A stretch of 64,000 nucleotides of DNA from Lutimonas vermicola (GTDB lineage: Bacteria > Bacteroidota > Bacteroidia > Flavobacteriales > Flavobacteriaceae). Where the stretch lies: positions 434,001-498,000 of the forward strand of contig NZ_JBCDNA010000001.1 of NCBI RefSeq assembly GCF_038433205.1, written 5' to 3'. A program made the position numbers and the translations under genes. The notes under the pieces are model-generated. The model saw nothing but the letters and a program-made list of their open reading frames with translations, made no database searches and was not told where the DNA came from. Positions 25,513 through 34,044 of the stretch are shown here, in pieces. Position 1 is the stretch's first letter, and each line of letters starts with the position of its first letter.

Positions 25513-26514
25513 TTATTTAATCTGTGAAAATCTTTTTTTCCTCAGGATAAAATGCTCCCAAACAATGCTAAAACAATAAAAGTAATTCGTTTGTTTATAA
25601 GATAGCGCGCGCCTTTTGGACATCATTTTTTTCAAGTGCCTGTAAAAACTCAAATGTGCTTTAATAATGGCCCAGGTATGTATTGGCCTTAATTCTATGA
25701 TGAATTTAATGCCGGCAACGGCATCCAGTACCAACCTAAGGAAGATCACGATAAAAACGAAGCGTTTAGGAACATTTTTGGCAATGGTAAAAAGACTGTT
25801 TCTAAAATTGAGATAAGTTTTCTGAGGATTTGATTCCCGGAGGGTGGCCCCTCCCACATGGTATACTTCTGAATGACCAACATATTGAATCGCATAACCC
25901 TCGTTTTGGACCCTCCAGCACAGATCAATCTCTTCCTGATGCGCAAAATACTGTTCATCAAAGCCTTCCAGCTGATGATAGATGTCTGATTTGATAAAGA
26001 AACACGCACCTGAAGCCCAGAATATATTTGCTATATCATTATACTGTCCATGATCATGTTCTAATTCCATAAATACGCGCCCTCTGCAAAAAGGATATCC
26101 CATGAAATCTACAAAACCTCCGGCCGCACCTGCATATTCAAATTTAGACTTGTCTTTGTAATCAAGTATTTTGGGTTGAACAATTGCCGTTTGACTGTTC
26201 TGTTCAAAAACTGCTTTAATAGGTTTGAGCCAATTTTCAGTAACTTCAATGTCAGAATTCACCAAGGCATAAATATCAGCATTAACGTATTTTAAAGCAT
26301 CATTATATCCTTTGGCAAAACCTCCGTTAATACTGTTTTGTATAATTTTTACCTGAGGGTATTGTTCCTTGAGAAAAGAGATGGATTCATCGGAAGAATT
26401 GTTGTCAGCCACGTATATTTCTGCATCCTCTTTACTGTGAGCAACAACCGATGGGAGAAACTTTTCCAGTAAATCTCGGCCATTCCAGTTTAAAATTACA
26501 ATAGCTATTTTCAA
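25513..26514 (-). CDS. Glycosyltransferase family 2 protein
   Basis: A 333-residue GT-A fold transferase. It opens KIAIVILNWNGRDLLEKFLPSV, with DNNSSD (about 36-41) binding the nucleotide, VNSDIE in the place of the DxD metal site (about 87-92) and the acceptor-side QEEIDLCWR. The C-terminal 90 residues hold a hydrophobic, membrane-associating stretch (KRFVFIVIFLRLVLDAVAGI). Members of this rhamnosyltransferase-like subgroup build cell-surface polysaccharide or glycolipid from the cytoplasmic face. It is not in a polysaccharide cluster, so its product is unknown. Confidence 0.88.
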   Translation of the reverse strand: MKIAIVILNWNGRDLLEKFLPSVVAHSKEDAEIYVADNNSSDESISFLKEQYPQVKIIQNSINGGFAKGYNDALKYVNADIYALVNSDIEVTENWLKPIKAVFEQNSQTAIVQPKILDYKDKSKFEYAGAAGGFVDFMGYPFCRGRVFMELEHDHGQYNDIANIFWASGACFFIKSDIYHQLEGFDEQYFAHQEEIDLCWRVQNEGYAIQYVGHSEVYHVGGATLRESNPQKTYLNFRNSLFTIAKNVPKRFVFIVIFLRLVLDAVAGIKFIIELRPIHTWAIIKAHLSFYRHLKKMMSKRRALSYKQTNYFYCFSIVWEHFILRKKRFSQIK

Positions 26515-26590
26515 GGTAAGTGGATATAATCATTTTAAGAATTGCAAACATAGTTTTTTTCATGAATGAAAACTATTAAACAGGCCATTT

Positions 26591-27034
26591 TTAAGAATAA
26601 TTTGGTAATTCTTTTAAAAAATCATATTGCTTTAAATCGTGGTTCATTTGACAGTAATAATGCTCCAGTCCATTGGTAACCACAAGGTATTTAGCTTTTA
26701 AGGTCATATTGTACCTCGCAATCTGGTCAAAGACATCCTGACTGATCTTTACGTGCATAGCCTTGCATTCAACAATGATATGAGGTGCTCCTGTCTTGTC
26801 AAACACCAAAATATCAGTGCGCTTGGTCAGTTCGTTCACAAGGCATTGTTTTTCGATGGCGATAAGAGATAGGGGATACTTTTTATCCTCGTGCAGGAAA
26901 GAGACAAAATTTTGACGAACCCATTCTTCATCGGTAAGAATCAGGTCTTTTTTTCTGATTCTATCAAAGATGTAAAGCTTATTTTCTTTATTTTTGATGC
27001 GAAAGGAATACTTTGGCAGATTGAGATTTGTCAT
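26591..27034 (-). CDS. HSDR_N-like nuclease-fold protein beside holA
   Basis: A 147-residue protein matching only the N-terminal domain of type I restriction R subunits: TDEEWVRQNFVSFL near 36-49, and the PD-(D/E)xK pattern with an Asp in VFDKTGAPH and the pair ECK in IVECKAMHV. It has no helicase or methylase neighbour, so it is not a restriction system. A standalone copy next to holA is familiar from Bacteroidota genomes and suggests a housekeeping DNA role, but nothing in the sequence proves it. It is divergent from holA, with about 30 nt between the two starts, so the two promoters must overlap. Confidence 0.75.
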   Translation of the reverse strand: MTNLNLPKYSFRIKNKENKLYIFDRIRKKDLILTDEEWVRQNFVSFLHEDKKYPLSLIAIEKQCLVNELTKRTDILVFDKTGAPHIIVECKAMHVKISQDVFDQIARYNMTLKAKYLVVTNGLEHYYCQMNHDLKQYDFLKELPNYS

Positions 27035-27064
27035 GGTGTAAAAGTAAGGAACTTCGCATAATAT

Positions 27065-28069
27065 ATGAACAGAATCAATCAGATCGTTGAAGAGATTAAA
27101 TCCAGAAATGCCAAGCCCATCTATTTTTTAATGGGGGAGGAAGCCTATTATATTGACAAAATCTCAGATTTCATTGAAAACAATGTACTGTCGGAAGAGG
27201 AAAAGGGATTTAACCAAATGGTCTTTTATGGAAGGGACGTGTCTGTAGATGAGATCGTTGCCAATGCCAAACGCTTTCCAATGATGGCTGAGAAACAGGT
27301 GGTTATTGTCAAAGAAGCCCAGGACCTCTCAAGAACTATTGAGAATCTGGCTGCTTATGCTGAAAACCCGCAACCTTCAACGGTTTTGGTAATTTGTTAT
27401 AAGTATAAAACAATTGACAAAAGAAAAAAACTGGCCAAAACGATATCCCAGACAGGATGTTTGTTTGAAAGCAAAAAACTCTATGAGAACCAGGTCGGAG
27501 ACTGGATCGGCAGCATCTTAAAAGAAAGAGGTTATCAAATAGAGCCCAAGGCCATACATATGCTGGTTGAATTTTTGGGAGCTGACCTTTCAAAGATTGA
27601 TAATGAATTAGAGAAACTGGCTGTGATACTTGAAAAGGGGTCTGTCATCACTGCTGCTCATATTGAAAATAATATAGGTATCAGCAAAGACTTTAATAAT
27701 TTTGAATTGCGAAAAGCAATAGGGGACAAAGAATTGTTAAAAGCCAATCAGATAGCTCAATATTTTAGTCAGAATCCGAAGAGCAACCCTTTGGTCATGA
27801 CCATTTCACTGTTAAATTCTTTTTTTACTCAGTTGCTCCTATATCATGGGTTAAAAGACAAGGGAAAAATAAACGTAAGTAAAAGGCTGCGGATTAACCC
27901 TTATTTTGTACCGGAATATCAGAGAGCAGCAAAAAATTATCCCATGAGAAAAGTGGCACAGGTTATATCGGGCCTGAGGGAAGCCGACCTTAAGAGTAAG
28001 GGAGTCGGTGCTTCAAATTTGGCTCAGGGAGATATCCTTAAAGAGCTGCTGTTTAAAATCATGCACTGA
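27065..28069 (+). CDS. holA: DNA polymerase III subunit delta
   Basis: A 334-residue clamp-loader subunit. The AAA+-like N-terminal domain opens with KPIYFLMGEEAYYIDKISDFI; the segment KQVVIVKEAQDL is the degenerate Walker B region, and there is no working Walker A, as expected for delta. The middle domain shows GADLSKIDNELEKLA, and the collar domain ends with RKVAQVISGLREADLKSKG. Delta opens the beta sliding clamp. It is divergently arranged with the HSDR_N-like gene and stands alone on the plus strand. Confidence 0.92.
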   Translation: MNRINQIVEEIKSRNAKPIYFLMGEEAYYIDKISDFIENNVLSEEEKGFNQMVFYGRDVSVDEIVANAKRFPMMAEKQVVIVKEAQDLSRTIENLAAYAENPQPSTVLVICYKYKTIDKRKKLAKTISQTGCLFESKKLYENQVGDWIGSILKERGYQIEPKAIHMLVEFLGADLSKIDNELEKLAVILEKGSVITAAHIENNIGISKDFNNFELRKAIGDKELLKANQIAQYFSQNPKSNPLVMTISLLNSFFTQLLLYHGLKDKGKINVSKRLRINPYFVPEYQRAAKNYPMRKVAQVISGLREADLKSKGVGASNLAQGDILKELLFKIMH

Positions 28070-28110
28070 TTTAATGTCAAATTACTAAGTATAGGTTCAT
28101 CCAGTGTTTT

Positions 28111-28773
28111 TTAAGCAATATAATTGCGTGAACCAAAAATAGCGCTGCCTATCCTGATCATGTTGCTGCCATGGTCAATGGCCAATTGATAGTCTCCACT
28201 CATACCCATTGAAAGTACGCTTAATTCATATCCAGCATTATTTAGCTTGTCAAAAAATGTTTTAAGGCTTTTAAACTCATCCGATACTTCCTTATCGTTC
28301 GAACTAAAACTAGCCATTCCCATCAATCCGGTTATCTTGACATTCTTAAGTTCAGTCAATGCCTCTGACTGAAGTATTTCTTCAATCTCCTTAAAACTCA
28401 TACCGAACTTGGTTTCCTCTTTTGCGATCTTGGCCTGTAACAAACAGTTGATAACCCGATTGTGTTTTTGAGCCTGTTTGTTGATTTCTTTAAGGGTTTT
28501 GAACTTGTCTACCCCGTGTATCAGATTAACAAAATGCGCCATATACTTTACCTTGTTGCTTTGAAGGTGACCAATCATATGCCACTGAATATCTTTAGGA
28601 AGTTCATCGTATTTATTGACCATTTCCTGAATTTTATTTTCCCCAAAAACTCGTTGCCCGGCCTCGTAGGCTTCCATGATGTCGCTTATAGGTTTGGTTT
28701 TTGATACAGCAACCAGTGTTACTTCCTTAGGTAGATTTTTTTTAAACTCTATTAAATTCTGTTTTACAAGCAT
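28111..28773 (-). CDS. YggS/PLPBP-family pyridoxal phosphate homeostasis protein
   Basis: A 220-residue TIM-barrel protein of the alanine-racemase fold without the second domain. The PLP Lys lies in VAVSKTKP (about 25), and the barrel shows FGENKIQEM, WHMIGHLQSNKVKYM and MGMSGDYQLAI plus the phosphate-binding loop at RIGSAIFG. The family controls free pyridoxal 5'-phosphate and affects amino-acid metabolism. It lies 22 nt behind the DUF1015 gene and is in the same direction as the serine biosynthesis genes, which include a PLP enzyme (serC). Confidence 0.93.
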   Translation of the reverse strand: MLVKQNLIEFKKNLPKEVTLVAVSKTKPISDIMEAYEAGQRVFGENKIQEMVNKYDELPKDIQWHMIGHLQSNKVKYMAHFVNLIHGVDKFKTLKEINKQAQKHNRVINCLLQAKIAKEETKFGMSFKEIEEILQSEALTELKNVKITGLMGMASFSSNDKEVSDEFKSLKTFFDKLNNAGYELSVLSMGMSGDYQLAIDHGSNMIRIGSAIFGSRNYIA

Positions 28774-28795
28774 TTATATACTTTTAATTAAATTA

Positions 28796-30031
28796 TTACG
28801 ATAACTCATAGATTGTTAATCCACTTCTTAGCTTTGGTTCAATATAGCTGCTTTTAGGAGGCATTGCCAGGTTATTATCAGCCACTGTTTTTAGCTGCTC
28901 GACCGAGACGGGAAAGCATCCGAACCCTACTGCAAAATCGCCGGAATCAACAAGGTATTGCAATTGCATTTCATTACCTGTTTCAGGCAGGTAATGAATG
29001 TTTTTATCATTTGAAGGGTCGTGTATGCCCAGAATAGGTTCAAGGATATATTTGAACAAAATTTGGGAATCCAGATGGTCAAGCTCATTTTGAGGTTTGA
29101 AAGCAGACTTTCTCATGTATAATTTATAAAAATATCCGTCAAGATACATTGAGAAATGATGCTTTTTAGAAGGTTTATAATATTGTTTTCCAACGTTTTC
29201 AATTCTGAAATATTCGTCAAGGGCTATTAAGAATTCCTCTTTGTGAAGACCGTTTAAATGGTTTACGAAACGGAAAAAAGAAGTGATTCTTAAATTGGAT
29301 TCCGGAATAAAATAGGCCATAAAATATTTACTGAGCTCTTTTGCCTTTTCGTCATTGCCGGCAGCCATTTTATTGTATAAAAAATTCGACGAGGCGGTTC
29401 GGTGGTGACCGTCTGCTATGTACAACGAAGGCATTGAACCAAAGGCTTCGCTAATCTTTAAAACTTCGTCCTCCTCATCGAGGAGCCACATTAAATGTGT
29501 TCTGTTCTTGTTGGTGGTGAATTCGTACTCGGCTCGTGTTTTCCTGTATTTTTCTATCAGGGATGACAAAAACTCGTGATCAGGATAGGTAATAAGAACA
29601 GGCTCAGCATTAAATCCGGTGACTTCAAGATAATTGCCAAATAAAGCTTCCCGTTCACTCAGTGTTTTTTCATGCTTTTTGATCACACAGTTTTGATAAT
29701 CTTCTATGGAGGCGAGCCCGATAATTCCCCAAAATACATTCCCTTTATATGATTTTTGATGGAGGTAGTAACTTGGTGAGGCATCACTTTCGAAAATGCC
29801 ATTTTCCTTAAATTCCCTGTATCGGTTGTGCACCATTTTGAATCGTTTTGTTCCATGAACGGTTTTGTGGAATTTAAACCCTGGTAACAGGATATGTAAA
29901 AAAGAGAATGGATTTAACCTAAGAATATCCTTCAGTTCTTTTTTTTGATAAATATCGTATGACCTTGTTGTTACCAAGGCGACCTTATCTCTGGTCGGTC
30001 TGACAGCTTTAAAAGGTTTTACTAGGGCCAT
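28796..30031 (-). CDS. DUF1015-family protein
   Basis: A 411-residue cytosolic protein of the DUF1015 family, recognised by its opening VKPFKAVRPTRDKV and by the segment LYIADGHHRTA (about 207-217) carrying the conserved His pair. Members are found next to serA and serC in many Bacteroidota and Firmicutes. Its location here, about 120 nt behind serA and 22 nt before the yggS-family gene, supports a link to serine or PLP metabolism, though the reaction is not assigned with confidence from sequence alone. Confidence 0.85.
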   Translation of the reverse strand: MALVKPFKAVRPTRDKVALVTTRSYDIYQKKELKDILRLNPFSFLHILLPGFKFHKTVHGTKRFKMVHNRYREFKENGIFESDASPSYYLHQKSYKGNVFWGIIGLASIEDYQNCVIKKHEKTLSEREALFGNYLEVTGFNAEPVLITYPDHEFLSSLIEKYRKTRAEYEFTTNKNRTHLMWLLDEEDEVLKISEAFGSMPSLYIADGHHRTASSNFLYNKMAAGNDEKAKELSKYFMAYFIPESNLRITSFFRFVNHLNGLHKEEFLIALDEYFRIENVGKQYYKPSKKHHFSMYLDGYFYKLYMRKSAFKPQNELDHLDSQILFKYILEPILGIHDPSNDKNIHYLPETGNEMQLQYLVDSGDFAVGFGCFPVSVEQLKTVADNNLAMPPKSSYIEPKLRSGLTIYELS

Positions 30032-30151
30032 AGTGGTTCAGGTTATAACAGAAGTCATTTTGGATGGAATTGTAAATACTCCTTAAAACAAAAATAGAGA
30101 TTTATTATGGATATAATAAACCTCTATTGCCGTTCATGCAATCGGCTGTTT

Positions 30152-31102
30152 TTAAGCCAGGATCTTTATGATCTGGGTAGCCAGTTCCTCTCCGATTCTA
30201 TCTTGTGCTTCCAAAGTAGCGGCACCAATATGCGGTGTTAATGAAATGTTTTTGTTCATTAAAAGTTTGATCTCCGGATTTGGTTCATTTTCAAACACAT
30301 CCAAGGCGGCATTTGAAATCTTTCCTTCTTCAATGGCCGCCACAAGGGCAACTTCATCAATTACACCCCCACGGGCTGCGTTTACAATCCCTGCTCCTTT
30401 TTTCATAATACTAAATTCCTTGGCACCAATAACATAATCTTCCTGGGCCGGAACGTGAAGAGAAATAAAATCAGCTTGTGCCAATACCGCTTCTTTTGAA
30501 ATGGTATCGATCGTGAAATTAACTTGTTGTCCGTCATAAAATTCCAATCCAATGTGTACACTATCAATAAAAGGGTCGTAGGCAACAACTTTCATTCCAA
30601 TACCAAGTCCGATTTTTGCCGTAGCCTGTCCGATTCTTCCGAATCCCAAAATACCCAAAGTTTTGCCTTTTAATTCTACACCTTTGGCGTAGGCTTTTTT
30701 AAGTTCTTTAAACTTAGAATCTCCTTCCAAGGGCATATTTTGATTTGAATCGTGCAAAAAACGCACCATTCCAAAAAGGTGGGCAAAAACCAATTCGGCA
30801 ACAGAGTGAGAAGAAGCCGCAGGTGTATTGATTACCTTAATCCCTTTATTTCGTGCATATTCAACGTCAATATTGTCCATTCCTACACCTCCACGACCTA
30901 TGATTTTTAAAGAAGGGCAGGCATCGATTAGGGCTTCCCTTACTTCTGTTGCACTGCGAACCAAAAGAACATCAACCTTGTTCTCATTGATGAAATCAGC
31001 GAGTTGTTCCTGAGCTACAGTTTTTAAAATCACTTCAAAACCCGCATTTTCCAAAGCTACAACTCCAGAAGTTGCAATTCCGTCATTTGCTAAAACCTTC
31101 AT
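30152..31102 (-). CDS. serA: D-3-phosphoglycerate dehydrogenase (short form)
   Basis: A 316-residue D-isomer-specific 2-hydroxyacid dehydrogenase. It shows GRGGVGMDNID, the NAD-binding loop GILGFGRIGQA (about 147-157), the ARGGVID segment and the catalytic LTPHIGAAT His. It oxidises 3-phosphoglycerate with NAD as the first step of serine synthesis. It lacks the C-terminal ACT and intervening domains that give serine feedback control in the long forms, so inhibition by serine is unlikely. It lies 24 nt behind serC, which makes the pair an operon. Confidence 0.9.
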   Translation of the reverse strand: MKVLANDGIATSGVVALENAGFEVILKTVAQEQLADFINENKVDVLLVRSATEVREALIDACPSLKIIGRGGVGMDNIDVEYARNKGIKVINTPAASSHSVAELVFAHLFGMVRFLHDSNQNMPLEGDSKFKELKKAYAKGVELKGKTLGILGFGRIGQATAKIGLGIGMKVVAYDPFIDSVHIGLEFYDGQQVNFTIDTISKEAVLAQADFISLHVPAQEDYVIGAKEFSIMKKGAGIVNAARGGVIDEVALVAAIEEGKISNAALDVFENEPNPEIKLLMNKNISLTPHIGAATLEAQDRIGEELATQIIKILA

Positions 31103-31126
31103 ACTATATATTTTTAAATTTTATTA

Positions 31127-32185
31127 TTAAAGCGCTTTCATGATATTTACCAATACCTGCACACTTTCTAAGGGCATGGCGTTATAGATACTTGCCCTGT
31201 AACCACCCACAGAGCGGTGTCCGTTTATACCACTGATTCCTGCAGCTTTCCAGGTGCTATCGAATTTTTCTTTTTTACTTTCATCCGTCAGGATAAAGGT
31301 GACATTCATATTGGATCGATCTTCTTTTTTTGCCACTCCTTGAAACAAAGGGTTTGTGTCAATCTCCTGGTACAAAATATTTGCTTTTTCTTCATTAATC
31401 TTTTCAATGGCTTCTATTCCTCCCAGAGATTTCAGCCATTCTAAAGTAAGCATGGATACATATACAGGAAACACAGCAGGCGTATTAAACATACTGTCTT
31501 TAGCTATGTGTACCTGATAATCAAGCATAGATGGAATCTTTCGTCCCGTTTTTCCAAGAATCTCGTCTTTGACTACGACCAGTGTCGTTCCGGCAGGACC
31601 CATATTCTTTTGAGCTCCGGCATAAATTAAGTCAAACTGACTAAAATCAAGTTTTCTTGAGAAAATATCCGAACTCATATCGCAAACCAATAAGGTATCA
31701 GTTTTTGGGAAGTTTTTTATTTGCGTTCCGAAAATAGTATTATTACTTGTGCAGTGTACATAGGCAAGATCTGAAGGAATAGCATAATTTTTTGGAATAT
31801 AATTATAGTTAGCGTCTTTGGAGGATGCAATAACTTCAATGTCACCGAGTAACTTCGCTTCTTTAATGGCTTTTGAACTCCAGGTTCCGGTATCGAGATA
31901 CCCGGCTTTTCCGCCTTCAGGCAATAAATTGTAAGGAACCATCAGGAACTCAAGGCTGGCGCCTCCCTGAAGGAACAAAGCAGAGTATCCCTTATCTTTT
32001 AGATCAAGTAATTCAAGAACAAGATCTTTGGCATGTTCCATTACAGCTACAAAATCGGCACTTCTATGAGATATTTCTATAAGAGAAAGATCAAGGTTAT
32101 TGAAGTTGATCACTGCTTCAGATGCCTTTTTTAAGACTTCCTGCGGCAATATACAGGGGCCAGCACTAAAATTATGTTTTTTCAT
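31127..32185 (-). CDS. serC: Phosphoserine aminotransferase
   Basis: A 352-residue PLP enzyme that turns 3-phosphohydroxypyruvate and glutamate into phosphoserine. The start is taken as the ATG at 32183-32185, not the TTG codon before it. It opens KKHNFSAGPCILP, and the PLP Lys follows the Gln in LIYAGAQKNMGPAG (about 190-203). NGHRSVGGYRASIYNAMP at the end is the substrate phosphate-binding part. It leads the operon serC-serA, with DUF1015 and yggS-family genes further down. Confidence 0.95.
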   Translation of the reverse strand: MKKHNFSAGPCILPQEVLKKASEAVINFNNLDLSLIEISHRSADFVAVMEHAKDLVLELLDLKDKGYSALFLQGGASLEFLMVPYNLLPEGGKAGYLDTGTWSSKAIKEAKLLGDIEVIASSKDANYNYIPKNYAIPSDLAYVHCTSNNTIFGTQIKNFPKTDTLLVCDMSSDIFSRKLDFSQFDLIYAGAQKNMGPAGTTLVVVKDEILGKTGRKIPSMLDYQVHIAKDSMFNTPAVFPVYVSMLTLEWLKSLGGIEAIEKINEEKANILYQEIDTNPLFQGVAKKEDRSNMNVTFILTDESKKEKFDSTWKAAGISGINGHRSVGGYRASIYNAMPLESVQVLVNIMKAL

Positions 32186-32384
32186 CAATTAATGATTTAA
32201 ATGATTCGCTTAAAAATGCTGTTGCAAAATTGATAAAATTCTTTCAAATATGGGCTATGAAATTCTTAAAAATTTCACGACTTTATTATGTACAATTGAA
32301 TATTTTGACGGTAAATAGTAAGCTTTTAAAAAATGTAGAGCCCTTCTTTATAAAAAATGACAAGTTGCTTGTTCAAGCCTTATT

Positions 32385-33932
32385 TTACTTTGGTTCGAAT
32401 GTCATACAGGGGATGATCATTTCTTCCAAAGAAATACCTCCATGCTGATATGTATTCTTGTAATACTTTACATAATGGTTATAATTGTTTGGATATGCAA
32501 AGAAGTAATCTTCCTTGGCAAAGATAAATGAACTGCTTATGTTAAGGGAAGGCAGCATTATTTCTTTCGGGTCCTTTACTTCATATACCTCTTTTTCGTT
32601 GTAGCTTAAACTTTTACCGGTTTTATACCGAAGGTTGGAACTGATGTTTTTATCTCCGACAACTTTTGAAGGTTTAGAAGTGTTAATGGTTCCATGATCG
32701 GTTGTAATGATCAGTTTTAAACCCATTTTCTGGGCATTCTGAATAATTTCAAGCAAAGGAGAATTTTTGAACCAGCTCAAGGTAAGCGAACGGTAAGCTT
32801 TATCGTCGCTGGCAAGTTCCTTAATCATATCCATCTCAGTTCTGGAATGGGATAGCATATCGACAAAGTTATAGACGATAACCGTGAGATCATTGTTCTT
32901 TATCTTTGCCAAATTTGAGGCCAGTTCCTTTCCTTGATTTACTGCAGTAATCTTGAAATACTCGTGTTTAAGGTTTAATCCTAATCTTTTGATCTGTTCA
33001 GTAAGAAACTCATTTTCGAACATGTTTTTTCCTCCTTCATCTGTATCGTTCTTCCAATACTGAGGATATTTTTTTTCCATTTCCAATGGTGTCAGCCCTG
33101 AGAAAATAGCATTACGTGCATATTGAGTTGCTGAAGGAAGAATACTGTAAAATGACTTCTCTTCTACAGACTTGTAGTATTGATTAATAATGGGCTCCAG
33201 AACCCTTAACTGGTCGTATCTCAAATTATCAATTAAAACAAGAAGCGTGCCCGCATCTTTATCGATCTGCGGCACAATGACCTCTTTAAATAAGGTATGA
33301 GACAGTATGGGTCTGTCGTCACTATGAAACCAATCCCTGTAATTGTTTTTGATGAATTTAAAAAACTGAGAGTTGGCTTCTTCTTTTTGGCTTTCAAGTA
33401 TCTCGGTCATGCCGATATCTGCAATTGATTCAAGCTCAATTTCCCAATGTACAAGCTTTTTATAGAGTTCAACCCAGTCCTGATAGGTATTGACCATAGC
33501 AAGATCAAGAGAGATTTTTCTGAATTCCTGCTGATAATTTGACGTCGTTTTTTCAGAAACCAACCTTGAATTATCAAGATTCTTTTTTAACGACAAAAGT
33601 ATTTGATTTGGATTTACGGGTTTTATAAGATAATCTGCTATCTTTGAACCAATAGCTTCTTCCATAATATACTCTTCCTCACTTTTTGTGATCATGATGA
33701 CGGGTAAATTTGGAAGTTTTTCTTTTATCCGGGCAAGGGTTTCCAAACCAGAAAGCCCGGGCATATTCTCATCCAGAAAGACAATATCAAATTGTTCCTC
33801 ACTAACACTTTCTACGGCATCTGCACCATTGGTACAAGGGGTAACTTCATAATTCTTTTTTTCTAAAAATAACATATGGGGTTTAAGAAGTTGGATCTCA
33901 TCATCAACCCAAAGAATTTTTCCTGAACTCAT
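32385..33932 (-). CDS. porX: T9SS response regulator PorX (receiver-PglZ)
   Basis: A 515-residue protein joining a CheY receiver (1-120; phosphoacceptor D54 in FLDENMP, K104) to a PglZ/alkaline-phosphatase-superfamily domain in the C-terminal half (about 215-515). The metal site is seen at LIDNLRYD (about 233-240), LPSATQYARN (nucleophile region, about 265-274), VYNFVDMLSHSR and ITTDHGT. In Bacteroidota this architecture is PorX, the partner of the PorY kinase and of a sigma factor in control of the type IX secretion system; the PglZ domain has phosphodiesterase activity on oligonucleotides. PorY is not in the window. It stands alone, divergent from the HD hydrolase. Confidence 0.9.
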   Translation of the reverse strand: MSSGKILWVDDEIQLLKPHMLFLEKKNYEVTPCTNGADAVESVSEEQFDIVFLDENMPGLSGLETLARIKEKLPNLPVIMITKSEEEYIMEEAIGSKIADYLIKPVNPNQILLSLKKNLDNSRLVSEKTTSNYQQEFRKISLDLAMVNTYQDWVELYKKLVHWEIELESIADIGMTEILESQKEEANSQFFKFIKNNYRDWFHSDDRPILSHTLFKEVIVPQIDKDAGTLLVLIDNLRYDQLRVLEPIINQYYKSVEEKSFYSILPSATQYARNAIFSGLTPLEMEKKYPQYWKNDTDEGGKNMFENEFLTEQIKRLGLNLKHEYFKITAVNQGKELASNLAKIKNNDLTVIVYNFVDMLSHSRTEMDMIKELASDDKAYRSLTLSWFKNSPLLEIIQNAQKMGLKLIITTDHGTINTSKPSKVVGDKNISSNLRYKTGKSLSYNEKEVYEVKDPKEIMLPSLNISSSFIFAKEDYFFAYPNNYNHYVKYYKNTYQHGGISLEEMIIPCMTFEPK

Positions 33933-33970
33933 TCTAAATCTATTATCTGTGATTAATTAAATTAAACCTT

Positions 33971-33978
33971 TATTTTTG
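33971..33978 (+). promoter_or_regulatory. Predicted -7 promoter element of the HD hydrolase gene
   Basis: TATTTTTG matches TAnnTTTG exactly. It overlaps the earliest possible TTG start of the downstream frame and so argues for the later TTG start at 34045. No clear TTG -33 element was found. Confidence 0.4.
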
Positions 33979-34044
33979 CGTTTAATATTGTATCGCAAGG
34001 AACGACAATTAATTCTGAAAAATACAAAAATCAACGTTAATATT

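Noticed and set aside
26591..27034. Restriction-modification system suggested by the HSDR_N domain.
   Set aside because: Only the small N-terminal domain is present, with no helicase, specificity or methylase gene nearby.
32385..33932. PglZ-domain protein as part of a BREX or Pgl phage-defence system.
   Set aside because: It is fused to a receiver domain and has no brx genes around it, which fits PorX.
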